From the NCBI GenBank assembly GCA_963573385.1, contig CAUYLG010021615.1:18942-82941 (forward strand): a stretch of 64,000 bases of DNA. The letters are read 5' to 3'. Below the pieces are notes generated by a model, which was given only the letters and a program-made list of their open reading frames with translations, searched no databases and was not told where the DNA came from. Numbering within the stretch: position 1 is the stretch's first letter; each line of letters opens with the position of its first letter. This document shows positions 1 through 11,400 of this stretch, in pieces. The DNA is from Cacajao melanocephalus (lineage: Eukaryota; Chordata; Mammalia; Primates; Pitheciidae). The position numbers and the translations under genes are program-made.

Positions 1-3000
1 CCCCTTGGCCACTCTGAGCTTGGTACAGCATGTGCTAATGCCTAAGGCAGATGCTAATGCCTCTGGGCGTGGTCAGCTGGTCACCATCCCTCCTTTGTTC
101 ACAACTCCTGTACCCTGAGAAGATCATGCAGGGTTTTCACTCGAAACTCCAGGCCTGCCCATAGAAGGCAGCTTGAGGTGAGGGGACCTTTTGAGGTGGC
201 CGGTCCTGGGCCGGCAGGGATACCGTTCAGCCTCCTTGGAAGGTCACTGCTTCCTGGGGCTTGGGGAGGGTCATCTTCTGCCTGGAGAGACAGGCATGCC
301 ATGGCTTTGCTTGGCATGCCTGTGTGGTCCCCATGGACATCCAGGGCCTTAGTGCCTTCTGGGGAGGGATGGGGCAGAAGGAAGCTGGGTCTTTGCTTCA
401 CACATTCCGGGCCACTCTGGGCCAGCACAAGGAGAGACCAGGAAGAAAGCTCGAAGGTCATGCGGCAAGCTCATGCCTGCCGCCCAAGCGTGCCAATGTG
501 ACCGACCCTTCCCTGCACTCTGAGTGGGCGGCTGGGGATGTGGTCCTGGTGCCAGGGAGCTGGGGGGCGCCGGCCTGCCATCTGCTCTCACCACGGAGGG
601 CGGCTGCATGCCCAAGGCCCGAGACGACTCTGTGCCAGGCCTGCTGAGTGAGTCACCCCATTCAGTCCTGCAGTGTAGACACTACTACCACCACCCATTT
701 TCCAGACAGGAGAAGGAGGTCTGGGGAGCCCAGGGGGACCCACATATTGGCAGCCCCTTTAGCCCTCTCTTTGCCCACAGCCTCTGCTTCCTCCAGAAAC
801 ATCTCACCATCCCCCACCCCTGGGGCTGCAGAGGGTGTCCTGGCCTTCCCCCATCAGCTCTGCACCCCGAGGACTCCCATCCCTAGGAATCCCTGTGCCC
901 AACTTTGGTGCATATTAAGCCATAATTAATCTGCTTCCTCATCTCTTATTCATCAAAGCCACACGCAGCAGCAAGGGGGGCTGGCGCAATGAAGGGACCG
1001 ACAGCCCAAACCCTGGCAGCGGCCCCAAGAATCCCACTGTGCCTGCCCATGTCCAAATGCCTCTGACCTCTGCACTAGCAAGGGCCTCCTCCCACAGAAT
1101 GGCATCCTGGATTGTGCAGCACTGGGCACGCCCCCTGATGGGCTCTGTGCACCTCCTACTTCTCAGAGAGTGCTGGGGGCTATCAATGGGGCGTGTGCAT
1201 TGCATAGTGATGGCCCTTACCTCTGCCTCCCCCACCCCTGGACTGGATCCCTGGTGGCCCGTCTCCAGGATGGGAGGCTGAAAGGAGATGAAAGGAGACT
1301 CGGCCAAGTGGGACACCCAGAGCTGGCACCTGGACCCCTGGTCCACCACTCCTCCTGGTGCCCAGAGGAAGGGGTAAGCCCCCAGGGCTCCTGGACCTTG
1401 AGATGAGCTTGGGCCACTTGTGTTTGCCAGCAGGTGGGCTCAGGGTCTTCTCTCAGTGGGCACAACCGAGTTGGTGGCCTCTCTCTGGGGAGGCCGGCTG
1501 GGTGGGGCTGGGGAGGAGTAGGAGGCTTCTGGTCCCTGAAGGCCCAAATCTGGTGCAGGGGCAGAGCTCCGGAAGGCGGGGGTCGCTGGGCTGTGCCCAA
1601 GCATCGGCTGTGGCTTCACGCCCCTCCCCCGCCCCTGCAGGGAGTGCGGATCCTTCTAGAGCCACCCACCTGGCAGTGACAGCTAAATTGGGAGCCGCTG
1701 TTCACACCAGGAACCCAGCGGGCAGTCAAAACCGGGTCGGGGGGGAGGGGCACCCGCTGAACGCACCCACGGGCTCCCAGTGGGGCAGGGAAGGCAGGGG
1801 AGCCATGGCGGTAGCTGCCAGCAGGAGAGGACGGGAGTGGAAGGCAGGGTGGACCGCGAGACCCATCTTGGGGCCACAGCGAGATTGCCCCTGGGATGCC
1901 TCAGCTGGTTGGTGCCCAGTCTTGCTCTTGCAGGAGCTCCCTGCGCCCCTGGGCACCCCACTGTGGGCCACCACTATCCACGCCGCATGGAAGTTTGTTC
2001 CGTTTCCCAGATGGAGAGGCTGAGGGCTTGCCACGGGGTGCCCTGCCAAGGACGCAGAAGGGCCAGCCTGACTCTGAGCTCCGTGGTCCCACCCTCCACA
2101 GCCTCCCTCGCCGCCTTCATCTGCTCACTTCCTCAGTCATTTACCACTCAGCAAACACTCTGGGAGGTAGGCTGTAACACCCCATGTACCTCTGCTGGAC
2201 GCCCTTCCACATATCCCCACTGGGTACAGGTGGGGAAACAGATTGCCAGGGAGGCAGGCCTTGGCCTGAGTCCCACAGCCAGTGATTCCAGGACAAAGGG
2301 CATATCTATGCCGTGTGGTCACTTGAAGCCCACAGGGATAACTGGGAAGACCCCACCTGGCACTTACCTGGCACCCCACATTCTGCCAGGGTGACTCAGA
2401 CCAAGACCTTGGGGCTCTGCCCCCAGCCAGTGACTGTGCCTCTGAGAGCCATGGGACACGGGGCTGTGCAGGGTGGGGCCAGCAAAGCGGGTACCCCTGC
2501 CCAAGCTGGTCCTGATGGGGCCTTTCCTGACCCCTTCCCAGGCTCTCGGGTGCAGAGCAGGGCGGGACCAGCCCTGGCCTTGCAGTGGGATGGGGCCTCT
2601 GTGGACAGTCCCTGAGTTTTCTCCTGTGTCCAACAGGCCTTGTCACCTGCAAGGGAGGTGGAGGGGCACATGGGCGTTGCCCAGCGTGAGGAGGGGGCTC
2701 TGAGGAGGCTGCAGCAGCCGGCGGGCCTCTGAGACTCGGGTATTTTTAGCCAGGATTCCTGCTGACGGTCCAGGCTGGCCGGGGTTTGCTGCCAGCCTCG
2801 GAGGCGCTTCTCTTAGCCTGCGTCAGGACATCTGGGGCCTGTCGCCCCCACCCACCCTCTGCTCAATACCCCCGCCCTACTGCCCATCCAGCCAGGCGAG
2901 GGGCTCCCAGGAGGCCGGCCATGGTGGGAGCCGAGTCCGATGCCCTGGGGGTGCAGCTGAGAACAGGCCACATGGATTGCTGGGGGCTGCCTGAGTCCTG

Positions 3001-3575
3001 GGTCTCTGGCTCCCAGCCACCACTCTTAGCCAGCCCGTCTAAGGGGCAGGTTTCTGGAGGCTCTGGTCCACGCCTAGGCTTGGGGTTCTGAGCTGAGCAT
3101 TTTCAGTCCACTGCCTGCTGGAACAGATGGCTTAGCGGAGTGGCCACAGCTTGGCTCCCTCCTGGACACTCCTGCCTGTCCTGTGCCGCCTATGTGCTCC
3201 GGTCTTCAGGCCTCTCTGGCTGGCTCTGCCAAGGTGCATGTGTGCAGGGCCTGTGGGAACTTGTGGCTCAGCCAGGACCACCTCCCTTCCCATGGGCAAG
3301 TGAGGACATCCAGAAAGAGGGTCCTCTGCCTTGGCCACTCCCTTAGGACACCGCTTCACCCCAAGGCCTCACATGGAAACAGAGTCCAGCACTCAGTGTC
3401 ACACCTGCGCACTCCACCAGCAGGACTGGCCAAGTCCCAAGGAGCCAGGCCCCGGGGCACAGGCCAATGAGATGGAACCCAGATGAAAGCCCAGTGCTGG
3501 GACCCACGGCCCATTCTCTGGCCTGGCCGATGCCTGACTGCTTGTTCCTTGAATGAATCAGGAGGCCCGTCTGGA
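1..3575. other. Intergenic, no gene recognised
   Basis: G+C-rich sequence in which open frames are short, overlap on both strands and carry no domain I recognise. The only interspersed repeat I can suggest is a weak MIR at 2140-2290. In human the next transcript upstream of PRODH is the lncRNA DGCR5, about 34 kb away, so its 5' end would lie just outside this window. Confidence 0.5.
2140..2290 (-). mobile_element. MIR-like SINE fragment
   Basis: Contains a reversed MIR core pattern: GGTGGGGAAACAGATTGCC followed by a region resembling the reversed 'cacagccagtgatt' end. Old and diverged; assignment is by eye. Confidence 0.4.
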
Positions 3576-3579
3576 GCAA

Positions 3580-4345
3580 TTCTGAAATTCACATGAAAGA
3601 ATCGGTGTACGGAGACAGACGGGCCATTTCACATCCTGAAACGCCCTATATTCTAAGACCATGATAATTAACACAGATCCTGGACAGTCGTGTGATAGGA
3701 AAGAGTCCAGAAAGAGGCTCAAATGCAAATTAGAGAAGAAGCAGGTCAAATCCAAGAAGAGAGATGGAATATTCAACAAATAATCCCACATATACAATCG
3801 AAGAGAGATGGAATATTCAACAAATAGTCCCACATATACAATCAACACTTGGCCTTGAGACAGCGGAATTGACATATGGAGGAAACATTTGGATTCCTAC
3901 TTCACTCCTTGACACTAAAACAAGTTCCAAGTGGAACTAAGATTTCAAAAGTAAAGATGAAACCATAAAACTCCTAGAAGAAAGCATGGAATGCAAAAAA
4001 AATCTATAATCTTGAGTCATTCTAAGAATTATACAAAACCCAGAAGCCATGAAACAAAAGATGGGTATATTCAACCTCAGGAAAATAAAAGGCAGATGCA
4101 CGGAGAGAAGAAACCACCATAAAATGACAACCAACAAAAATACCGGCAACTCATTTCACAAAGGGCCATTTTTGGTTCTCAATACAAATCAGTAAGAAAA
4201 AGAGCAGCAGCCCAGGAGAGAAATGGGCAAAGACATGAAAGGAACCCGTCACACCCTGTGACCTTCACTCAGAATGAGAAACGTGCAGACCTAAGCTACG
4301 GTGAGATGCCGCCCCTCACACACAGGGATGGCAGCCGTCAGCGGG
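3580..4345 (+). mobile_element. L1 fragment, 3' part of ORF2
   Basis: AT-rich block in an otherwise G+C-rich region. It reads like the end of L1 ORF2: AAATTCACATG near 3586, ACCATAAAACTCCTAGAAGAA near 3962, AACCCAGAAGCCATGAAACA near 4037, then GGTGAGATGCCGCCCCTCAC near 4300, which parallels the L1 stretch 'atgagataccacctcac'. It is interrupted by stops and diverged, so it is a dead copy. It contains a 44-bp tandem duplication. Confidence 0.75.
3756..3843. repeat. 44-bp tandem duplication inside the L1 fragment
   Basis: 3756-3799 and 3800-3843 are identical apart from one base (AATAATCCC versus AATAGTCCC). Each copy begins GAAGAGAGATGG and ends TATACAATC. Confidence 0.97.
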
Positions 4346-4584
4346 GTGGGGATTCCCCATGGGGGCTGCTTCGGGGCTCCTGCAGGTCTGGCTGTTGGAG
4401 AGCAGGGAAGCCTGCAGGTCTGGTGGGGCTGGAGTGAAGCACTCACAGATACGTCCAGTGGGGGTGAGGAAGGGGACCACCTTCAGGTACAGCTCGGGGG
4501 TATCAGGCCGCTGGAGACGGGACGGAAGGAGAAGATACCCATTCAAAACCGGAAATATATATATATATTTTTAAAAATAAAACA

Positions 4585-4908
4585 GGCTGGGTGTAGTGAC
4601 TTGCACCTGTGATCCCAGCGTTTTGGGAGGCAGAGTGGGGAGAATCCCTTGAGGCCAGAAGTTCGGGACTAGCCTAGGGAACATAGTGAGCCTCAGTCTC
4701 TACCGAAATAAAAATAAAAATTATCTGGGTGCTGTGGTGCACGCCTGTAGTCTCAGCTACCTGGGAGGCTGGGGTGGGAGGATCACGTTAGCCCAGGAGT
4801 CAAGGCTGCAGTGAGCCATGGTTGTGCCACTGCACTTCAGCCTGGGCAACAGAGCAAGACCCTCTAGAAAACTAATAAAATAATAAAGTAGAAAATAAAA
4901 CAAAAAAC
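4585..4908 (+). mobile_element. Alu SINE
   Basis: Full-length dimeric Alu starting GGCTGGGTGTAGTGAC, with the right arm at GTGAGCCATGG and CACTGCACTTCAGCCTGGG, ending in an impure A-rich tail. Short A-rich flanks (AAAATAAAACA) look like the target duplication. Older subfamily judging by substitutions. Confidence 0.92.
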
Positions 4909-5734
4909 GGTGGACATCCGTCCTCTCCTCGCCACCACTGACATGGCCGTGGGCCAAGCTCTCATGGCCGTCCCATTGCAAGTCTCCAAGCGCTCCTGAC
5001 GCCTGCTCACCCTTCTTGTCTTCGTTAGCGCCCCGTTAGCACAGACCTGCTTAACTTGTCTCCTGTCTTGACGCCACAAAGGCCCTGCTCGGCCCCAGCC
5101 CCTCGCCCTAGGCCTCCACTGTCAGGCGTGGTCCTGGCGGTCCTGGGGACTCCAGTTGTCCCCCCACCATCACAGGCCACCAGCAAGTCCCAGGCCTCCC
5201 ACAGGAATGGCGCTGGGCAGTCCCTTTACCTTCCCAGACTCAGTTTCCCTGATGGTGAAATGGGGTGAGATCTGCTTCCCAGTAGGAAGAATCCAAGGGA
5301 ATGGAGAGCGTGGGAGGAAGAGGACTTGAGGAAAGGAGCGTCCCTGGGGGTCCCAGAGCAGCCTAGGGGCTGACAGGACTGAGTTTGCAGGGTCTGGGGA
5401 CATGCACTGGGGAGGTGCTGAGATGCCAGTTGCCTGGAGAAGTGAGGAGTGATCCAGATGGCTGCCTGGAGGAGGGGGGCCGATCGCTGGTCCCTGAGTG
5501 CCAAGGTGGGCTGTCAATGTCTGCAGGAACACAGCCACCCTGCTGCCTCCCAGGATGGGTGCCGGATAGGCCTGAGCTCCAGGATCACATGCGGCGAGAG
5601 CCACTGTCACCAAAGAAGAGCAAGCGTGCCTCCCCTGCTAGCAATCCGTCCAGTCCAGCCCCTGCCCAGCTATCTGGGGAAAAGGCCACCTTTTCCGTGG
5701 GGGCTGAGCTGGGAGCAGGAAGAGATGGAGGGGG

Positions 5735-5940
5735 TGGAAATAGAGGGAGTGAGAGCTGAAACGTGAGAGGTGTGGGGGAGAGGAAGGGGTGTGAGAGGGG
5801 GTGAGAAGTGGGAGGTGAGAGCTGCAGGTAAGAGGTGGGGGTGAGAGGTGGGGGTGAGAGGTGGGGGTGGGAAGTCATGGCAATAGTTTGTGGGGTGAGA
5901 AGCGGAGGGTGAGAATTGGGGTGAGAGTTGGGGTGTCACC
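5735..5940. repeat. G-rich degenerate minisatellite, about 14-bp unit
   Basis: Units of the form GTGAGAGGTGGGGG. Three near-perfect copies lie around 5830-5870, with degenerate versions on both sides (GTGAGAAGTGGGAG, GTGAGAATTGGGG). The strand asymmetry is strong, with almost no C on the + strand. Confidence 0.85.
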
Positions 5941-8319
5941 TCCCAAACCCTCCCGTTTACAGATCAAGAAGCCCCTCCTGTGGCCCCTGGAGGAACGGGC
6001 CTTTGCCCCACCCCACCCCCACCAGCACCTTGCGCACGGAGACTTCGAGGTGGGGGCTCAGCTCCCCGTAGGGCTGTCCGGCCCTGGAACAGCTGGCCAC
6101 AGCTACAGTGGGACACGGCCTCTGTTGCCTGCCTGCTGGGGCCGAGCGTGGTGTGGAGGAGCCTGCAGCCCTGGCCTTCATCACAGGGGAGGAATCCAAG
6201 GCCCAGGAGGGTGTCTCTGGCACGCAACAGGTGAGACCCTCTGAAAACCCCCGAGTTCTTGGGGCGCTGGGATGAACATCTCGGGGACGCAGCAGTGAGT
6301 GGACCACCTGGCCAAACACACTCCTGTGTCGCCTCAGTTTTGGCAATTTCCATGCCCAAAATCAGATCCTGGAATGGAAAAAGGACATCCGGTAAGAACG
6401 AAGGAAACACGAACGCTGTATGGACGGTAGCTGAAAATAGCTGCCATGCTCCCTTCCCTGCCGGGCCGGGCCCGTGTCATTGGCTCAGCTACTCTAACCT
6501 ACCAATGCGAGATGCTCACGACGGTGACACTGGGTGTGTGGTGGAGGGGTCTCTCTGTACTCTGTTCTCAAATTGTCAGCAAAAATAAAACTGTTCTCAA
6601 GTTAAAAAGTTTATTTTTAAAAAAGTCGGGCTTGGTAGCAAAAATCTGGGATAGACAGAACTCAGCAGTGGGACGCAGCCCACCCCCTGCTCAGGGCGCA
6701 CCAGCAGCACCCCCTCTCAGGGACATGGCCAGATTGGGCCACTCTGTAGAGCTCTTCCTGGTTGGGGGGCGGGGCTGGTGGGTTTATTCCACCTGTCGGT
6801 CTCGCTGCAGGGTGTGGCTGTGGAGTCTGAGTCAGGCTGACCCTTACCCTGCCAAGGATGCCCCTACACTCAGGATCCGGCCCTGGCCCCCTTGCCCTGC
6901 AGGCTGGAGGTGACCCTGTGTGCAGATGGCAGATGGAGGGGCATGTGCCATTGCTCTCAGGAGGTCAGGGGCAGCAGGCTCAGCCCTGGCCAGCCCTCTC
7001 CCTCGTGGCTGTGGCTGGGTCTCCTGGTCTCTGGCCTTCTTTCCATTCCACTCTGTAGAAAACAGTATGGTGGGGCATGCTTGGGCTGCAAATCAGACAG
7101 GCCAGCGTCCAAGCCCCGAACTGTCACCTAAACTAGTCCTGGCTGAGTGGCGTTGATGCTCTAGGCCAAGGGTCCCCTTGACGGAATAGCCATCATCTAG
7201 CTCCGCTGCAGGGAACGGGAGGTGGCAGCGTGGGCCGCAGCCCTCCGCCAAAGCAGGGGCCAAGGGGGCTCTGCCTGGTGCAGGGGGTTTCCTCTATGGG
7301 GCAGGGCTCCCAAATTAGCCCTGGTGATGTCTGGGAGCTCACCTCCAGGGGCCCTGGGGGCTGGGAGAGCAGGCAGGGCCCAGTTCTATCAATCATCTGC
7401 CCTGTGCCGGGGGGATTGCGGTCAGTCCCAGTCTCCCCTCAAGTCCTGGGGTGGGGCAGGCCTGCTGGAAATCCAAGGGGCAGAGAAGAGCACCAAGCCC
7501 CTGAGGGACGGGGCCCTGAGCCTGGGAGGCAAGGACGCGGCCTCAGCTGGGGAGCCAGTGGCCCTGCGTGCACTGTTTCTACCCTCTGGGGAGCCTGAGC
7601 CCTGACCCAGTCCTGAAGTCACATGTGCAGGAAAGCCTCCCACTTTCTGACCCAGGACACTGCTGAGCTGCGCCCAGGCCCAGCTGCTGCGCTCCCTTCC
7701 CTGCTGGGGCTGGGCCAGCTGCATCCCCACACCTGGGTTTCAGGGCTTCTTGGGGATGCGATGGTAGTGCCTGGGATGTGGATCCTTCCACTGAAAAGAG
7801 CCATACGACTGTCCCCAGAACCCTTCCAGAAGGGACAGCTCCCTCCCGGGAAGTCTTAATGTAGACATCGAGGTTACTCAAGCTCCCTCCATGGCTTGGC
7901 CACACTACACAACCGTATTTCTTTATGTCCATGTGCCTTGTCTGCTCCACAGCCGGAACCAGACCGCCATCTGTGCAGCCTGTGAGAGGAGGGCTGCCGT
8001 GGGCTGGGCTGCTGAGGCAAGACAGGGGTCTGGGCCAGGGAGGGATGGAGGCCAAGGATGGGCCCCTCAGAGCCAGCCTTGGGGTACAGCCAGCTCTGCC
8101 ACCTCTCCCTGGCCTCCTTCCCTCCAACCTGTGACTCCCGGGAAGCACCTGACGGGCCAACCACTTGGGGCCTGGAAGTAACTCTGTGACCCATCGCCCT
8201 CACCAGAGTTTCTGGGGTGGAGCAAGGGGGACAGAGTCTCCCCCAAATCGGGTGTCTTGTTCCTGGGCCTGGCACAGAGGCCTGCCCCCCAGACATCTGT
8301 GGACATTTGTTAAGAGTGG

Positions 8320-8420
8320 ACGACTGCTTCCATTTAGCAGGAGAGGAAACCGAGGTTCTAAGGTGCCACAGTGAGCAGGTGACGAATGCCAAGCGTCCGC
8401 CACAGTGGGGCAGGTGGGAG
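8320..8420 (-). mobile_element. MIR-like SINE fragment
   Basis: CCATTTAGCAGGAGAGGAAACCGAGG followed by GGTGCCACAGTGAGCAGGTGACGAATGCC is the reverse-oriented MIR core region. Diverged. Confidence 0.5.
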
Positions 8421-8439
8421 GCAGTGGCTGAACCAGAAA

Positions 8440-8458
8440 GTGCTGCTGCTGCTGCTGC
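8440..8458. repeat. Short CTG/CAG trinucleotide run
   Basis: Six uninterrupted TGC units. Too short to be unstable, and not within a coding exon. Confidence 0.9.
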
Positions 8459-11400
8459 AAGTCACACGAGTCTTAGGAGATGATTACAGGGCACATTGTG
8501 GAGAGAGAAAAAGTGTGAGTGGGGAACAGGATTGGGGGGAGCAGAAGAGCCTCAAAGACCCTGCGACATTCTCGATGTCTCGATGGTGACTCAGAGATCG
8601 CTCCAACCGGCATGGCGTGCAGAGTGCGGAGGGGACAGCTTTGTGGCTGGATTAGTCATCCCCGTGCAGCTCACCCCAAATCCCGGCTTCCAGCCCCGGG
8701 CCATCCGTGCTGGGATGGAGGAAGGGCTGCCTCTCCTCAGGGCTACATCCTGGAGCCTGATGACCCTGGCAAGCACACAGCCCGAAGCAGCCCGCTGTGC
8801 GAATGGTGGACCAGCGCAGGGAGTTGGCTCTGTGTTCCGCAGGGTGGCCATGGGACCAGCTGTGCCTCAGTTTCCCTTATTCTATCAAACTTTGAAGAAG
8901 GTCCCTGTAAAAGCACACCTGTTTTCAGGGTAGGGGCCAGAGTCAGCTATCCACAGCAGAGTGAGAATTAGTGGGTGCCCTAGCCCTGGCAGGATCTGGC
9001 ATTTGGCTGGATGAAGAGACGAAGCGGCACCCACTGGGGCTTGGGCAACCATCCCGGCTACCCCCGCCCCGGCCCGCCAGGAGAGGAGGGAAGCCTTGAA
9101 GTGCCAGGCCTTTGAATCGCCCATCTCCATGGCAACGCGTGGGCACAAAGGGCCGGGCCGGTGAGCAGGCGGCTGCGCAAGCTGGAAGGAGGAAGGGAAT
9201 CTTTTATTTATGGGGAAGAGAGTTGGGGAGCCGGGCTGCGCCCACGCTCAGGGCCAGGCCGCAGTCTTGAGGCTGGGCCCCCTGCCCCGTAGCCAGGACC
9301 TCTAAGCAGCACCCACCCTCACACCCCTGACCCTCCAGGCCCAGCCCGGTGAATGGAACATGGGCAAATGGAGGGCAGAGTGGAGTGAGCGTCCAGCATG
9401 CACCCAGCCTGGAGAGCCGCCCAGAGGGTCCCTGGGAGCCCGCCATCCTCCATTCCCCAGTCTCTGCGATGCGGCACCCGGGCAGATCCCACACAGATCC
9501 AGCTGGGCCTGCAGTGAGGAAACGTGGCCCAGAGCAGAGTCTGCAGAGCTGGGACTCAGGCGGGACTGCTTCTGAAGACCTCACGGGATAGGAGGCCAGG
9601 AAGGGCCGCCAGTGCCAAGGCCCTGAGGCAAGCCGGAGCTGGGAGCATCTGAGGACGGGCATTGGTGCAGGGCTCCAGGGGACAGCCAGTCCACTACAGG
9701 CAGCCCGGCCTCCCCAGAGACCCAGACACGGCTCCTCACCTTGGACAGGGGGCCCTGGGCCTTGGGCATCACGGGACCCGCCTGCCGTGGTGGAGGCTGC
9801 CACACCAGGACTCTGGCCCACAGCTTCCAGCGGCCCATCCCCACCTTCCCAAGCTCCTCCCCTCATGGTTCACACCGTGTTCCCTGAGCCCCCAAACACA
9901 GAAAATGGCACGTATGGTGCCGCAGCAGGGGAGTTCTGACCCCAGACCCCGGGGGCAGTGCAGAAACCACCACTGTGAATCAGAGATTTTATTTCATCTA
10001 AAAAATATCTGAGCCAGACTGAAAAGAGCAGGGAAGGACCCTATGGCTGCTTCCCCCAGCCCCACCCTCCACAGGACCTGGCCCCTCCCAGCCCCCATCT
10101 CCTTCCCCTGAAAATGTCTAAAGTGGGGCAATATCTTGTGAAATTGGAGGCACCGCATTGGAAATTCCAAACCCGCATGTACGATGAGCTGCACACGTGT
10201 TTTGAACCTGCCCTGGTTTTGAGCTGAAGAAAGCAGGGGATGCAGGGGTTCACCACTCCAGAGGCCCTGGGTGTGCGTGAGGAATCCCGAGATTGGGCTG
10301 AGAGCGCTTGTGGGAGACACTGTGCCCCCTCCACCCGAGATGGGGACCTGGGTGCCCGGACACTACAGACCTTTTGGGGAGCCTGGGAGTCGAGAAGCCT
10401 AGAGCCAGGACCCACAGGCTGGAGTCTGAGCTTTCATCCTTCCTGTGACAAGGCTCCCCCCGCGCCCACCTCTGCCCCCAGCAGGGCTGTCCCTCCCCTC
10501 ATCTGCTGGGATCAGTTTTTTCTTTAACTGAGCCCCATGGCGGGGAAGGGAGAGCTCCAGGGGACCAGGCAACAGAGAAGGGAGGGGAGAAGCGGCCAAA
10601 CAGGCTGAGGGGCGGGGCCCTGCGCTTGGCCAGAGCCACACACAGCAGGAGGGGGCTGGGCAGCCGGCTCAGAGCCCATTCTCTTCTGGGCACTGTTCTG
10701 GAATGGCCCCCAGCCCCTCTGTTCCAAAGATGGGACCCTCCAGCCCGGGGACCCTGGATGATGTCCCCCAAACCATCTCCCTTCCCAAACCTCCTTCATT
10801 GTCAATGGCAATGAATGGTGCATCCTGGCTGCGGCCACCACCCCTCACTACGGGACTTCAGCCCAGACGAGCTCCCAGCCCCTCCCAGGTTCTCAGATAC
10901 TCAGAATGAAAGGCTTACAGCTGCCATGCACTTCCACGGGACTCTGTGGGTCCTCCACTCCCCATGAGGCTTTCATCCCTCCCCAACTCCATTCCAGAGG
11001 ACAGAAAAACCGTGATGTTTGGGGTCAAACAGCTGGGAGAGGCAGTTGGAACTCAGGCCAGGCCCATCTGACTGGACAGCACTGAGATTGGGACCCTGCT
11101 CCCCTACAGGTGCCATCTGAGCACCCTGGATGCCCCCCAGAGCCTGCCATGCCCCAACAGCCCCTGCACGGCTAGAGTGGGCCCTGGCACAGCCTACCCT
11201 GGAGTACCATGTCTGCAGAGCTCACACCCTTCTCTCCCCAGCCACTGCTAACTGCTGCAAGGGGTGGGTGTGCAGAGGGCCCCGGGCCTCTTCCACCCTC
11301 CCTGCACCAACTCGGCTCCAGAACATTCCCAACAGTGAGGAGAGCGTGGCCACTGTGCAGCAGCCCCAAGAGATGGCGAGGCCATGCCAGCTGGAGTCAT

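Noticed and set aside
1358..2394. Overlapping plus-strand frames of about 200-220 codons
   Set aside because: Several frames on both strands are equally open here, the composition is G+C-rich, and no protein family is recognisable.
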